Shown one piece after another: positions 24,015 to 36,077 of a stretch of 44,885 nt of DNA (the stretch's first letter is position 1; each line of letters starts with the position of its first letter). This stretch comes from Bacillota bacterium. Lineage in GTDB: Bacteria; Bacillota; Sulfobacillia; JAUYEF01. The notes under the pieces are model-generated. The model saw only the letters and a program-made list of their open reading frames with translations. It was not told the DNA's origin and searched no databases. Where the stretch lies: contig JAUYEF010000099.1 in assembly GCA_030691635.1 (NCBI GenBank), positions 1 to 44,885 of the forward strand. Direction: 5' to 3'. The translations under genes were made by a program, and so were the position numbers.

Positions 24015-25658
24015 TCACGCCATCCGCGCGTCGTGTACCTTCCGGCCGCCGATGTACGTCGCGACGACCGTCAGGTCCTTGATCCGGTCGGGCTCAACCG
24101 CCGTGATGTCGTCGGACAGCACGGCAAGGTCCGCCAGCTTACCCGCCTCGATGCTGCCCTTCAGGTCTTCCTCGAAACTGAGCTTGGCTCCCTCCAAAGT
24201 GAACAGGGGCAGCATCTCCTCCACGCTGAGCCGCTGCTCCTCCCCCATCACCCGGCCGCGTGGCGTCTTGCGGGTGACTGCCGCGCACATGCCCAGGAAG
24301 GGATTGTAGTGCGCAGACGTCATGTCCGAGTTCGCGGCGACGATTATGCCGGTGTCCAGGTACGTCTTAAGCGGCTTGTAGTCCCAGAGCCTCTTCTCGG
24401 GAAGCGCCTCGTAATAGATGTCGCCTTCCACCCAGATGAAGCCCGGCTGGACAGATACGCCGATGTCGTGCCGCTTCATGAGCTCAAGTGCCCTGGGTGT
24501 CGGGAAGTACCCGTGGACGATGTTGTGCCGGACGTCCTGCCTGGGGTAAGCGCTCACGACTCGTGCGAAAGTCCCAACCGCGATGTCCTGGGCTTTGTCG
24601 CCTATTGTGTGTATGCCGACAGACCAGCCCCCACGGTGGGCCTCTTCGAAGTAGCCCTCGAGTTTGGACATGTCCAGCCGCAGTGGAACGGTGGTGCGCG
24701 TCCCGTCTATCCAGGGCTCATACATCATGGCCGTCTTGCTCCCGAGCCCTCCGTCGATGGCCATCTTCAGGGCGCCGATGCTCAACTGCCGGTCGCCGAA
24801 GCGAGTCCGGACGCCCATCGCCGCGGCCTTCACCGGTATGTAGGGGTCCTCATTTCCTCTCAGGCCCCACCACACAGGCATCATGTTAACGCGCGGAAGC
24901 AGCGCGCCCTCAAGATGAAGCTCCTGGTAGGCTCGCATCGAGTAGGGGTCCGACCCAGGGTCTATGACGCTGGTGATGCCCCACCTGACATACTCGCCGA
25001 GCGCGCGCGTGGCATGCCTTTTGTACTCGGCGACGATGTCCTGAGTCGTGCCCTTGGGAATCGCGTCCCTCACAGAGAGCTGGGCTCCGTCCCTCAGGTA
25101 CCCGTTCGGTTCTCGGCTGTCATGGTCTCGCACGACAGTGCCGACGGGTGGGTCCGGCGACCGTGAAGTGATGCCGGCGGCTGCCAGCGCCTTCGAATTG
25201 CACACAGAACCGCCGAACAGCCTGTTCAGGATGACCGGGTTGTCAGGCGCCGCCTCATCGAGCTCCCAACGGGTGGGCGGCCTGTGCTCGTCGAACTGGC
25301 TCTCGATCCAGCCCGCCCCCTGTATCCACTCTCCAGGCACGGCTCGTGCCACCCGCTTCGCCACGAGTTCCTTGACGTCACCCATGTTCTTGGCGTCGAA
25401 CAAGAGCACACCGTCCATGGCGCGGCCCGCGGCGACGATATGGTTATGCGAATCGATGATGCCTGGTATTACTGTCTTTCCGCCCAGGTCCTCATGCGAC
25501 GTCTCTGGTCCGGTGAAGTCTTGCAGCGCCTCCCTGGACTCGCCGACAGCGATGATCCGGTCGTCCTTCACCGCGACCGCGCCGGCACGCGGGCACCGTG
25601 GGTCTACGGTGATGAACTTCGCGTTATGCAGTAGTAGGTCTGCTGGACCAAATGGCAT
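24015..25658 (-). CDS. YtcJ-like amidohydrolase
   Basis: A 547-residue amidohydrolase-3 family protein, metal-dependent hydrolase of unassigned substrate. The beta-sandwich start L-L-L-H-N-A-K-F-I-T-V-D, the metal motif P-G-I-I-D-S-H-N-H, G-I-H-T-I-G-D-K-A, V-H-G-Y-F-P and the late N-S-D-M-T metal site are seen. The ATG at 25658 follows GGAGGTG at 6 nt; the frame extends five codons further through that site. It lies between the amidinotransferase-family gene and pcp, so an amide or N-acyl substrate derived from amino acids is possible. Exact function cannot be told. Confidence 0.88.
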   Translation of the reverse strand: MPFGPADLLLHNAKFITVDPRCPRAGAVAVKDDRIIAVGESREALQDFTGPETSHEDLGGKTVIPGIIDSHNHIVAAGRAMDGVLLFDAKNMGDVKELVAKRVARAVPGEWIQGAGWIESQFDEHRPPTRWELDEAAPDNPVILNRLFGGSVCNSKALAAAGITSRSPDPPVGTVVRDHDSREPNGYLRDGAQLSVRDAIPKGTTQDIVAEYKRHATRALGEYVRWGITSVIDPGSDPYSMRAYQELHLEGALLPRVNMMPVWWGLRGNEDPYIPVKAAAMGVRTRFGDRQLSIGALKMAIDGGLGSKTAMMYEPWIDGTRTTVPLRLDMSKLEGYFEEAHRGGWSVGIHTIGDKAQDIAVGTFARVVSAYPRQDVRHNIVHGYFPTPRALELMKRHDIGVSVQPGFIWVEGDIYYEALPEKRLWDYKPLKTYLDTGIIVAANSDMTSAHYNPFLGMCAAVTRKTPRGRVMGEEQRLSVEEMLPLFTLEGAKLSFEEDLKGSIEAGKLADLAVLSDDITAVEPDRIKDLTVVATYIGGRKVHDARMA

Positions 25659-25733
25659 CAGATACACCTCCATTGAGAGCGCCGGCGGTCGTCCCGGGCG
25701 TCCAGATAGACGGCCCTGATATCGAGCTCGTTC

Positions 25734-26675
25734 CTAGTCACGCTTCAGGAACGCGGTCATGCAGTGCAGTGAGCCCCAGCCTTTCTCGATTTCGCTCACA
25801 TCGGCTTCTATGATCTCGACCCCATGATCAGCAAGAAGCTCGCAGGTCTTTGGGTTCCCCTTGGACATGACCACTTTTCTCGGAGCGAGAGCCACGAAGT
25901 TCACGGCAGCGGCCTTGACCTCATCCACCGACGGCGCCTGCAGCACCTCAATGCCCCGCTTGCGGAGCTCCGCCCATACCTCGTGGGATGTCTGCCAGGG
26001 GAATATCAGGGCAAGGTCGGGGGCAACCATGTTCATCAGCCCATCGACATGCGCGTGGCCGAACGGTATGTGGAATGGGATGAAGTTCTTGACGCCCATG
26101 TGGCGGAGAGTCTCCATGACCTGCTCGGCGCCTTCCTTGTTGCAGCGGTTGCCGGTCCCCAGGATGATGCTCTCCCTGTCGATCCACATGGCGCAGGCGC
26201 CCTCGAACACACCGTTGCCGCTCACCGTGCGCACGACGGGGACCCCGAGCCGGGCGAGCGCCTTCGCGACATACATCTCTTCACCGCGCCTGGCTGCTAT
26301 GGCCTGACGAGCGAGAATCGCGCCCTCAGGCGTCATGAACATGTTGTCTCGCATGTAGATGGCGTTGGGCCTGTCCGCCCGGGTCTCCTCGACATAGTAG
26401 ACCTGGGCGCCGTGCTCGGAGTATATCCGAGCGACATTATCGTGCTGGGCCCGCGCCAAATCCGGGTTCATCAGCGCCCTGAAGCGCCATTCCGCCGGGT
26501 CTTTCATGCCGTCTATCTCGGGCCCCGGCCGCCGCATCAAGACAGCCCTCAGCTTCCCCACTTCGGAGCAGACGCCCCAGTCCCCGCCCCAGTACTGCTT
26601 CACCTCGTCTTCGAATGGGGTCTCAAGCGCAAACCACTTCTCCACCTGCTCGTCGTACTCCATCTTGGCGGGCAA
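25734..26675 (-). CDS. Amidinotransferase/DDAH-family (guanidino-modifying) enzyme
   Basis: A 313-residue five-bladed propeller-fold enzyme of the arginine deiminase / dimethylarginine hydrolase / amidinotransferase group. Visible landmarks are M-R-D-N-M-F, the F-E-G-A-C segment where the family has F-E-G-G-D, the catalytic His in H-V-D-G-L-M-N, and the catalytic Cys in G-S-L-H-C-M-T near the C terminus. The start is TTG near GAGG; an ATG at codon 5 is an alternative. It is 6 bp downstream of the metallo-hydrolase gene. Hydrolase or transferase and the guanidino substrate remain unknown. Confidence 0.85.
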   Translation of the reverse strand: MPAKMEYDEQVEKWFALETPFEDEVKQYWGGDWGVCSEVGKLRAVLMRRPGPEIDGMKDPAEWRFRALMNPDLARAQHDNVARIYSEHGAQVYYVEETRADRPNAIYMRDNMFMTPEGAILARQAIAARRGEEMYVAKALARLGVPVVRTVSGNGVFEGACAMWIDRESIILGTGNRCNKEGAEQVMETLRHMGVKNFIPFHIPFGHAHVDGLMNMVAPDLALIFPWQTSHEVWAELRKRGIEVLQAPSVDEVKAAAVNFVALAPRKVVMSKGNPKTCELLADHGVEIIEADVSEIEKGWGSLHCMTAFLKRD

Positions 26676-26681
26676 TGGTCC

Positions 26682-27551
26682 TCATCTCCTGTCCGGGTAT
26701 TCAAGCAGGAACCTGTCGAACTTGTACATACGGGTCCCGTCGCTTATGGTGTAGGGCGCCTTCCCGGCGCTGATTTGCTCGAAGCCTTTGAGCGCCACCA
26801 GGATCTCGGCGGCCGGGACCTTGCACTCGTTGTGTGCTGTAGCAAGGAAGGAAACGTCTTTCACCAGACTGGCCAGGTACTTCATCGAGGAGAAGAACAC
26901 CTCGAAGTCGCCGCGCTCAAGATTAGCGTACATCGTGCCGGGGTAATATGTGTCACCCGTGAAGAGTATCCTGTCTCTCGTGTCGTACAGGCAAATGCCT
27001 CCTGGGCTGTGGCCCGGTGTGTGGTGGATGACAAGGCTCCTCTGCCCCAGGTCAATCTGCTCGAGGTGCTTGAGCCGGCGCGTCACGGTACACCTGCGTA
27101 TCTCGTAGGCGCGGGGGTCGAAGCCCGCGGGGAGCGGCGCGCAGATACGGTCCGGAGTCATGCGCGGTGAGGCTTCCTCGACCGTCATCCCACGCTCGAT
27201 CTTCCCCACCTCGAAGTCGCTGGCGTACGCCCATACGTCTCTGAACTGGTAGTTCCCGCCGATGTGGTCATAGTGCCAGTGCGTGTTGATCACCGTGATG
27301 GGCAGGCAGGTGAGCCTCTCGGCCTCGGCGCGGATGTCTCCCACGCCCATGCCTGTATCGATCAGCACAGCCCGCTCGCCGCCCGTGACCAGGAACGATA
27401 TGGTCTCCTCGAAATGGAATGGCTCGACGATCGCAAGAACCCCGTCAGAAACCTCGTACACCTCGAACCAGGGATCCAGCGGAGTGAGTTTCTTGAGAGT
27501 CTTGTGTATCGCCCTCGGAAGGATGGCCGGCCAGCCAAAAGTGTGCGGCAT
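26682..27551 (-). CDS. Metallo-beta-lactamase-fold hydrolase
   Basis: A 289-residue binuclear metal hydrolase with T-H91-W-H93-Y-D95-H96, H-T-P-G-H-S-P-G-G, the bridging Asp in F-T-G-D-T-Y-Y and the final A-T-A-H-N-E. The domain is of the glyoxalase II/lactonase type rather than an antibiotic-resistance enzyme; the substrate is unknown. The frame is open to 27713, but the extra 54 residues are Arg-rich and lack coding character; the ATG at 27551 has GGAGG 6 nt upstream. It heads a run of four minus-strand genes (this, amidinotransferase-like, amidohydrolase, pcp). Confidence 0.88.
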   Translation of the reverse strand: MPHTFGWPAILPRAIHKTLKKLTPLDPWFEVYEVSDGVLAIVEPFHFEETISFLVTGGERAVLIDTGMGVGDIRAEAERLTCLPITVINTHWHYDHIGGNYQFRDVWAYASDFEVGKIERGMTVEEASPRMTPDRICAPLPAGFDPRAYEIRRCTVTRRLKHLEQIDLGQRSLVIHHTPGHSPGGICLYDTRDRILFTGDTYYPGTMYANLERGDFEVFFSSMKYLASLVKDVSFLATAHNECKVPAAEILVALKGFEQISAGKAPYTISDGTRMYKFDRFLLEYPDRR

Positions 27552-27962
27552 TGTGTTCCTCCTTGTTTCTGCAGTCCTGAGTCCTGCGGTCGAGGCGCGC
27601 GAGTCTGCGCGACGGCCAAACGTGCTCTCTGGCATCAAGGAGATTCGGGCGTCAGCGCTCAAGTTCCTATGGCGCCGGGCCGCAAGAGGTGGACAGCGGT
27701 TCCTGGCGAACACGCGGATGCCGCCGCCCTCACCTCCCTGCCCTACCCCCTCACCCTGTGTGTTCTGTCACGCCTTTGCGCCTGCTGCCATAAAGTACAT
27801 CGCTACCTGTGTTAATGGCTCAGGGCACCGGCCCGCAGGCGCCTGATGCTTGCGGACGCCCGACGCCCGCGGATGACCGGCGTGCCGAGCCGCAGTTCTT
27901 CAGGGCGCCTGGCGCGTCACGCTGACGGCGTCCCGCCCCCGCTGGGCTTGTGAGGTGTGACG
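27552..27962. other. Divergent intergenic region
   Basis: This separates the minus-strand hydrolase operon from the plus-strand redox pair and should hold promoters for both. The only candidate I see is a weak minus-strand pair, TTAACA (27810-27815) and TATGGC (27787-27792) with 17-bp spacing. A GCAGTCCTGAGTCCTGCGGTC stretch near 27572 resembles the core of the tandem repeats elsewhere. No gene or RNA recognised. Confidence 0.4.
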
Positions 27963-28934
27963 ATGACTTCCTGGTCTTCCCACTTGTGTTGTGACGCAGG
28001 CAGCGAGTTCTGCCCGTGTTACCTTGCCGAGGTGAACCGCTGCGTCAACTGCTCCCTCCTGTCCGGTCAAGAGCGCTGCGAATGCGCCTGGACCGGGTCA
28101 TGCATCTTCTCAGAGTTCCGCTGGAACGGCAGGACTCCGCGTGCGTTGAGGGGCACTGTGGAGTCCCGGCTGGTGAAGAAGACCACCGTCGGCAAGGACG
28201 CCTTCGTCCTGACAGTCTCTGTGCCTTCATGGCTGGGGCGAAGCCTGCGGGCACCCGGAAGTTTCGTCTTCCTGAGGCCCCAGAACCGGCCACAGATATT
28301 CGATGTCCCGCTATCAACCATGAAGGTCGGGGACGGCGGCCGTGAGATCCACCTGGCAGTGCAGGACGTCGGCCCGAAGACGGCGGCGCTCAACTCCAAG
28401 CATGAGTCATTCGCGTGCCGCGGTCCATTCTTTAGCGGGATGACAGGCCTCGAGAACCTGAAGATGCCCGCCAAGAACGCTCTCATCTTGGCGAAGGGGA
28501 TTTCGCAGGGTCGAGGCGCCCACGTGGCTTGCTACCTGAGGCGGAGGGGCGCCGGCGTGACACTGGTCTGTGGGCCCGGCCCGGTAGAAGCCGTGTTCGC
28601 TCCGCAGTGGCTAGACGCCAGCGGGATAACCCTTGTGCAACTGCCCCGGCGGCCGGACCATAGCCGTCGGGATATCGTTGAACTGGTGCGGTCCAGGCCG
28701 TGGGATTTGGTCATAAGCGCAGGCCCTGACGTGCAACACCAGATGGTTCAAGGCATCCTGGCTGCGCAGTTGCCCGGCGCGCGGCGGGCGTACACCAATA
28801 ACACGCTCATGTGCTGCGGCGAAGGGGTCTGTGGGACCTGCTACTCCTGCGTGGGCGGCGAGACCATCAAGCTCTGTAAAGCGATGCCGGCCGTGTCTAC
28901 TATGAGCTTCCCAGGCGGAGGTGCTGGTGTATGA
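27963..28934 (+). CDS. PyrK-like Fe-S/flavin reductase with Cys-rich N terminus
   Basis: A 323-residue protein related to PyrK, the electron-transfer subunit of dihydroorotate dehydrogenase and sulfide-dehydrogenase-like proteins. The C terminus has the [2Fe-2S] pattern M-C-C-G-E-G-V-C-G-T-C followed by a last Cys in K-L-C-K. The flavin-domain barrel covers about residues 60-160. The usual glycine-rich nucleotide motif is replaced by K-G-I-S-Q-G-R-G. Unusually, residues 9-48 carry nine cysteines (C-C, C-P-C, C-V-N-C, C-E-C, C), probably another metal cluster. The ATG at 27963 follows GAGGTG. It overlaps the next gene by 4 bp, so both should form one complex. It is not next to pyrD, so pyrimidine synthesis is unlikely. 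Confidence 0.75.
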   Translation: MTSWSSHLCCDAGSEFCPCYLAEVNRCVNCSLLSGQERCECAWTGSCIFSEFRWNGRTPRALRGTVESRLVKKTTVGKDAFVLTVSVPSWLGRSLRAPGSFVFLRPQNRPQIFDVPLSTMKVGDGGREIHLAVQDVGPKTAALNSKHESFACRGPFFSGMTGLENLKMPAKNALILAKGISQGRGAHVACYLRRRGAGVTLVCGPGPVEAVFAPQWLDASGITLVQLPRRPDHSRRDIVELVRSRPWDLVISAGPDVQHQMVQGILAAQLPGARRAYTNNTLMCCGEGVCGTCYSCVGGETIKLCKAMPAVSTMSFPGGGAGV

Positions 28935-30214
28935 AACCAAGAGTCATAGTCGTGGGCGGTGGCTGGTCCGGCTGCGCCGCAGCCCTTGCGGCAAATAGGG
29001 CGGGCGCCGAGGCCCACCTGTTCGAGAAGACGGACATGCTGCTCGGTTCCGGGCTCGTCGGAGGCATCATGCGGAACAACGGCCGCTTCGTGGCCACTGA
29101 GGAACTCATAGCCATGGGCGGAGGCGACCTGTTCAAGATCGCGGACCGGAACGCCAGGCACAAGGGCATCGCGTTTCCCGGGCACCAGCATGCAAACCTG
29201 TATGACGTCCACAGGATCGAGCCGGACGTCTCCGCCTTCTTGCGCAAGGCAGGTGTGAATATCCACCTGATGGAGCGCGTGGTCGACGTTGAGCGGGACG
29301 GCGCGACAGTCGTGGGAGTGAAGACCGAGTACGGTGAAAACCTCAGCGGCGATGTCTTCGTGGATGCCACCGGGACCTCTGGCCCCATGGGGAACTGCGC
29401 CAGGTATGGCAACGGGTGCGCGATGTGTGTCCAGCGCTGCCCGACCTTCGGCCCGCGCGTCAGCATAGTGGCCAAGATGGGTGTGCATGAGGCACAGGCG
29501 GCCAAGGCTCCAGAAGTATACGGCGCGATGAGCGGGAGCTGCAAGATCGCAAAGGACTCCCTGGCGCCAGCAATCCAGAAGGCGCTGCAGAAAACAGGGA
29601 TCTACATACAGAAGATACCTGAGACGCTGGTCAACCGCTCCAAGCTCTCGGCCAAGGCCTGCCAGCAGTATGCGCTGCCCGAATACGCCGAGAACGTGGT
29701 GCTTCTCGACACAGGCCACGCCAAGCTCATGAGCCCTTACTTCCCGCTGGAGGACCTGCGCTCCCTCCCCGGGTTCGAGCGGGCCCGGTACGTCGACCCG
29801 TACTCGGGCGGCCGGGGCAATTCCGTCCGGTTCCTCGCGCTCGCGCCGCGGAACATGTTCTTGCAGGTTGATGGTGTGCAGAACCTGTTCTGTGGCGGGG
29901 AGAAGGCGGGTGTGCTTGTCGGGCATACAGAGGCCATCGTCACTGGGACGCTTGCAGGCCACAACGCGGTCAGGCGGGCTCAGGGCCTGCCGCTGCTGGG
30001 ACTGCCGCGGTCCACAGCGACAGGGGAGTTCATCAGCGAGAGCGGCAAGGCGGCGGCGACTGAAGAAGGCCTGGCGCAGAGCTATACCTTCGCAGGCTCG
30101 GTCTTCTTCGAGCACATGAAGGAGAAAGGGCTCTACTCCACCGACGCAGAGGCGATTCACAGGCGCATCGAGCGCGAGGGTCTGGCGGGCGTGCTCCGCG
30201 CGCGCCTGGTGTAG
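28931..30214 (+). CDS. FAD-dependent oxidoreductase, GidA/TrmFO-like, with Fe-S motif
   Basis: A 427-residue flavoprotein. The FAD-binding motif V-V-G-G-G-W-S-G-C-A-A-A is at residues 7-18 with the acidic F-E-K at the end of strand 2; the C-terminal part L-F-C-G-G-E-K-A-G-V-L-V-G-H-T-E-A resembles the FAD site of MnmG and TrmFO. In between is C-A-R-Y-G-N-G-C-A-M-C-V-Q-R-C-P, a ferredoxin-like cysteine series not found in the tRNA-modifying enzymes. It starts with ATG overlapping the PyrK-like gene (ATGA). The pair probably passes electrons from NAD(P)H or ferredoxin to an unknown substrate. It is not an MnmG or TrmFO by length or motif. Confidence 0.75.
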   Translation: MKPRVIVVGGGWSGCAAALAANRAGAEAHLFEKTDMLLGSGLVGGIMRNNGRFVATEELIAMGGGDLFKIADRNARHKGIAFPGHQHANLYDVHRIEPDVSAFLRKAGVNIHLMERVVDVERDGATVVGVKTEYGENLSGDVFVDATGTSGPMGNCARYGNGCAMCVQRCPTFGPRVSIVAKMGVHEAQAAKAPEVYGAMSGSCKIAKDSLAPAIQKALQKTGIYIQKIPETLVNRSKLSAKACQQYALPEYAENVVLLDTGHAKLMSPYFPLEDLRSLPGFERARYVDPYSGGRGNSVRFLALAPRNMFLQVDGVQNLFCGGEKAGVLVGHTEAIVTGTLAGHNAVRRAQGLPLLGLPRSTATGEFISESGKAAATEEGLAQSYTFAGSVFFEHMKEKGLYSTDAEAIHRRIEREGLAGVLRARLV

Positions 30215-30259
30215 GGCCAGCCGCTGGCCCGAGTGCTCCTCGGGCACCGCGCGGCTGGC
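30214..30259. terminator. Convergent-gene hairpin cluster
   Basis: GGGCCAG-CCG-CTGGCCC (30214-30230) and, as an alternative fold, GCCAGCCG (30216-30223) with CGGCTGGC (30252-30259) enclosing CCCGAG/CTCGGG (30228-30244). It fills the space between two convergent genes. No T run follows in either direction, so efficiency is uncertain. Confidence 0.5.
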
Positions 30260-30269
30260 AAATGATCGC

Positions 30270-30725
30270 CTACGCCTGGTAGTACTTCCTTCCGTTTTTC
30301 GCCGTGACGACCAGCCGGCCGGTCTCATCGAGCCTGCGGAGCGCCTCCAGCACATCGCCGCGGGAGGGTTCGCCGAAGTGCTTTATGATCTCGGCCTCTG
30401 TCCTTGGAACGGCACAGAAGCCAAGTATGGATTCCCACAGGTTCGTGCCGGAGGACGGAATCGGCCGTTGTGGGTACACGAGCGTCGAGCCAGGGTTTCC
30501 TTCCGCTTCCTCTCCGGGCACCCACTTCGCGCAGTGGGGGTGCCTACGAAGGAGGGAGCGCAACGCCTGTTTTGTGTCGCCCCCGGCACCCCCTGAGCCG
30601 TAGCCATGCACGACCCTCACACACGAGCCGAGGTTGGCGTTCAAGACACTGACAGCGTAGCCGAGCGCCTCCTGCGTCCTCATCCCGTGCAAGTCTATTT
30701 CGTTGGTTCTGCCGCGACTCTTCAA
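30270..30725 (-). CDS. Smr-domain protein with C-terminal winged-helix-like region
   Basis: A 151-residue protein. Residues about 8-85 match the small MutS-related domain: I-D-L-H-G-M at the start and V-V-H-G-Y-G-S-G-G with a downstream Lys, a fold that binds or cuts branched DNA or RNA in other proteins. Residues about 95-151 (E-A-E-I-I-K-H-F-G then a helix and G-R-L-V-V-T-A-K-N-G-R-K-Y-Y) look like a winged helix. The start is TTG, 5 bp behind the M20 peptidase stop codon with only a weak ribosome binding site, so it probably depends on translation of that gene. Function unknown; nucleic-acid binding is likely. Confidence 0.72.
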   Translation of the reverse strand: MKSRGRTNEIDLHGMRTQEALGYAVSVLNANLGSCVRVVHGYGSGGAGGDTKQALRSLLRRHPHCAKWVPGEEAEGNPGSTLVYPQRPIPSSGTNLWESILGFCAVPRTEAEIIKHFGEPSRGDVLEALRRLDETGRLVVTAKNGRKYYQA

Positions 30726-30730
30726 GCCGG

Positions 30731-35691
<4,961 letters not shown>

Positions 35692-35812
35692 GTGTACTGG
35701 CACGGCCGAACGAGCTGCGCGGAGGCTGCTGTGCGACGGGCGCGCTGTAGCCGGTGCGGGCACCACAGCCAGACGGAGGCGGGCCCGCGAACCAGCAACT
35801 GAAAAACAAAGC

Positions 35813-35849
35813 ACTTGGGGGGTAAGAGCAACGCTCTTGCCCCCCAAGT
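35813..35849 (+). terminator. Strong bidirectional terminator after nifJ
   Basis: ACTTGGGGGGTAAGAGC (35813-35829) pairs with GCTCTTGCCCCCCAAGT (35833-35849) across 17 positions with one wobble and a 3-nt loop. CATTTCTGG follows on the plus strand and GCTTTGTTTTT on the minus strand. Confidence 0.88.
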
Positions 35850-35934
35850 CATTTCTGGTATTCGGGATCGCGCCGGCGCCGAAGGTCACACACGCAGACC
35901 GTCTGAATGTGACGACCGGCCACAGGAACGGTCA

Positions 35935-36004
35935 GTGTTGCACAGTCGAACGCGGTTTCAGTCCGGCGTTCTACGGTAGAACGCAACACGCGATCCGCGT
36001 TCGA
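35935..36004. repeat. Nested palindrome with four symmetric GAACGC half-sites
   Basis: The half-site GAACGC/GCGTTC occurs at 35948-35953 (+), 35966-35971 (-), 35979-35984 (+) and 35997-36002 (-): spacings 18, 13 and 18 bp. The middle pair lies in a perfect 19-bp palindrome GCGTTCTAC-G-GTAGAACGC (35966-35984); the outer pair lies in TCGAACGCGG/CCGCGTTCGA. GTGTTGC at 35935 has a reverse complement at 35983-35989. It stands between convergent genes, where no promoter is needed. Confidence 0.75.
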
Positions 36005-36077
36005 TGGTGGAACTCAGGGGTCGCGTGCGTCCACCGCGCGCCGGTACCGCGAGTCAACCGAGATCTGCCGTGCTCCC

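Noticed and set aside
26682-27551. Antibiotic-resistance beta-lactamase
   Set aside because: The fold and HxHxDH motif are shared by many hydrolases; the sequence and operon context fit a metabolic lactonase or thioesterase-like enzyme.
28931-30214. TrmFO or MnmG tRNA-modification enzyme
   Set aside because: Too short for MnmG, no TrmFO-specific motifs, and a ferredoxin-like cysteine series and a PyrK-like partner that those enzymes do not have.
28841-30355. Long minus-strand open frame of 504 codons opposite the FAD oxidoreductase
   Set aside because: It is a shadow of the plus-strand gene in GC-rich DNA; its translation has no domain pattern, while the plus strand has clear FAD and Fe-S motifs and a coupled start.
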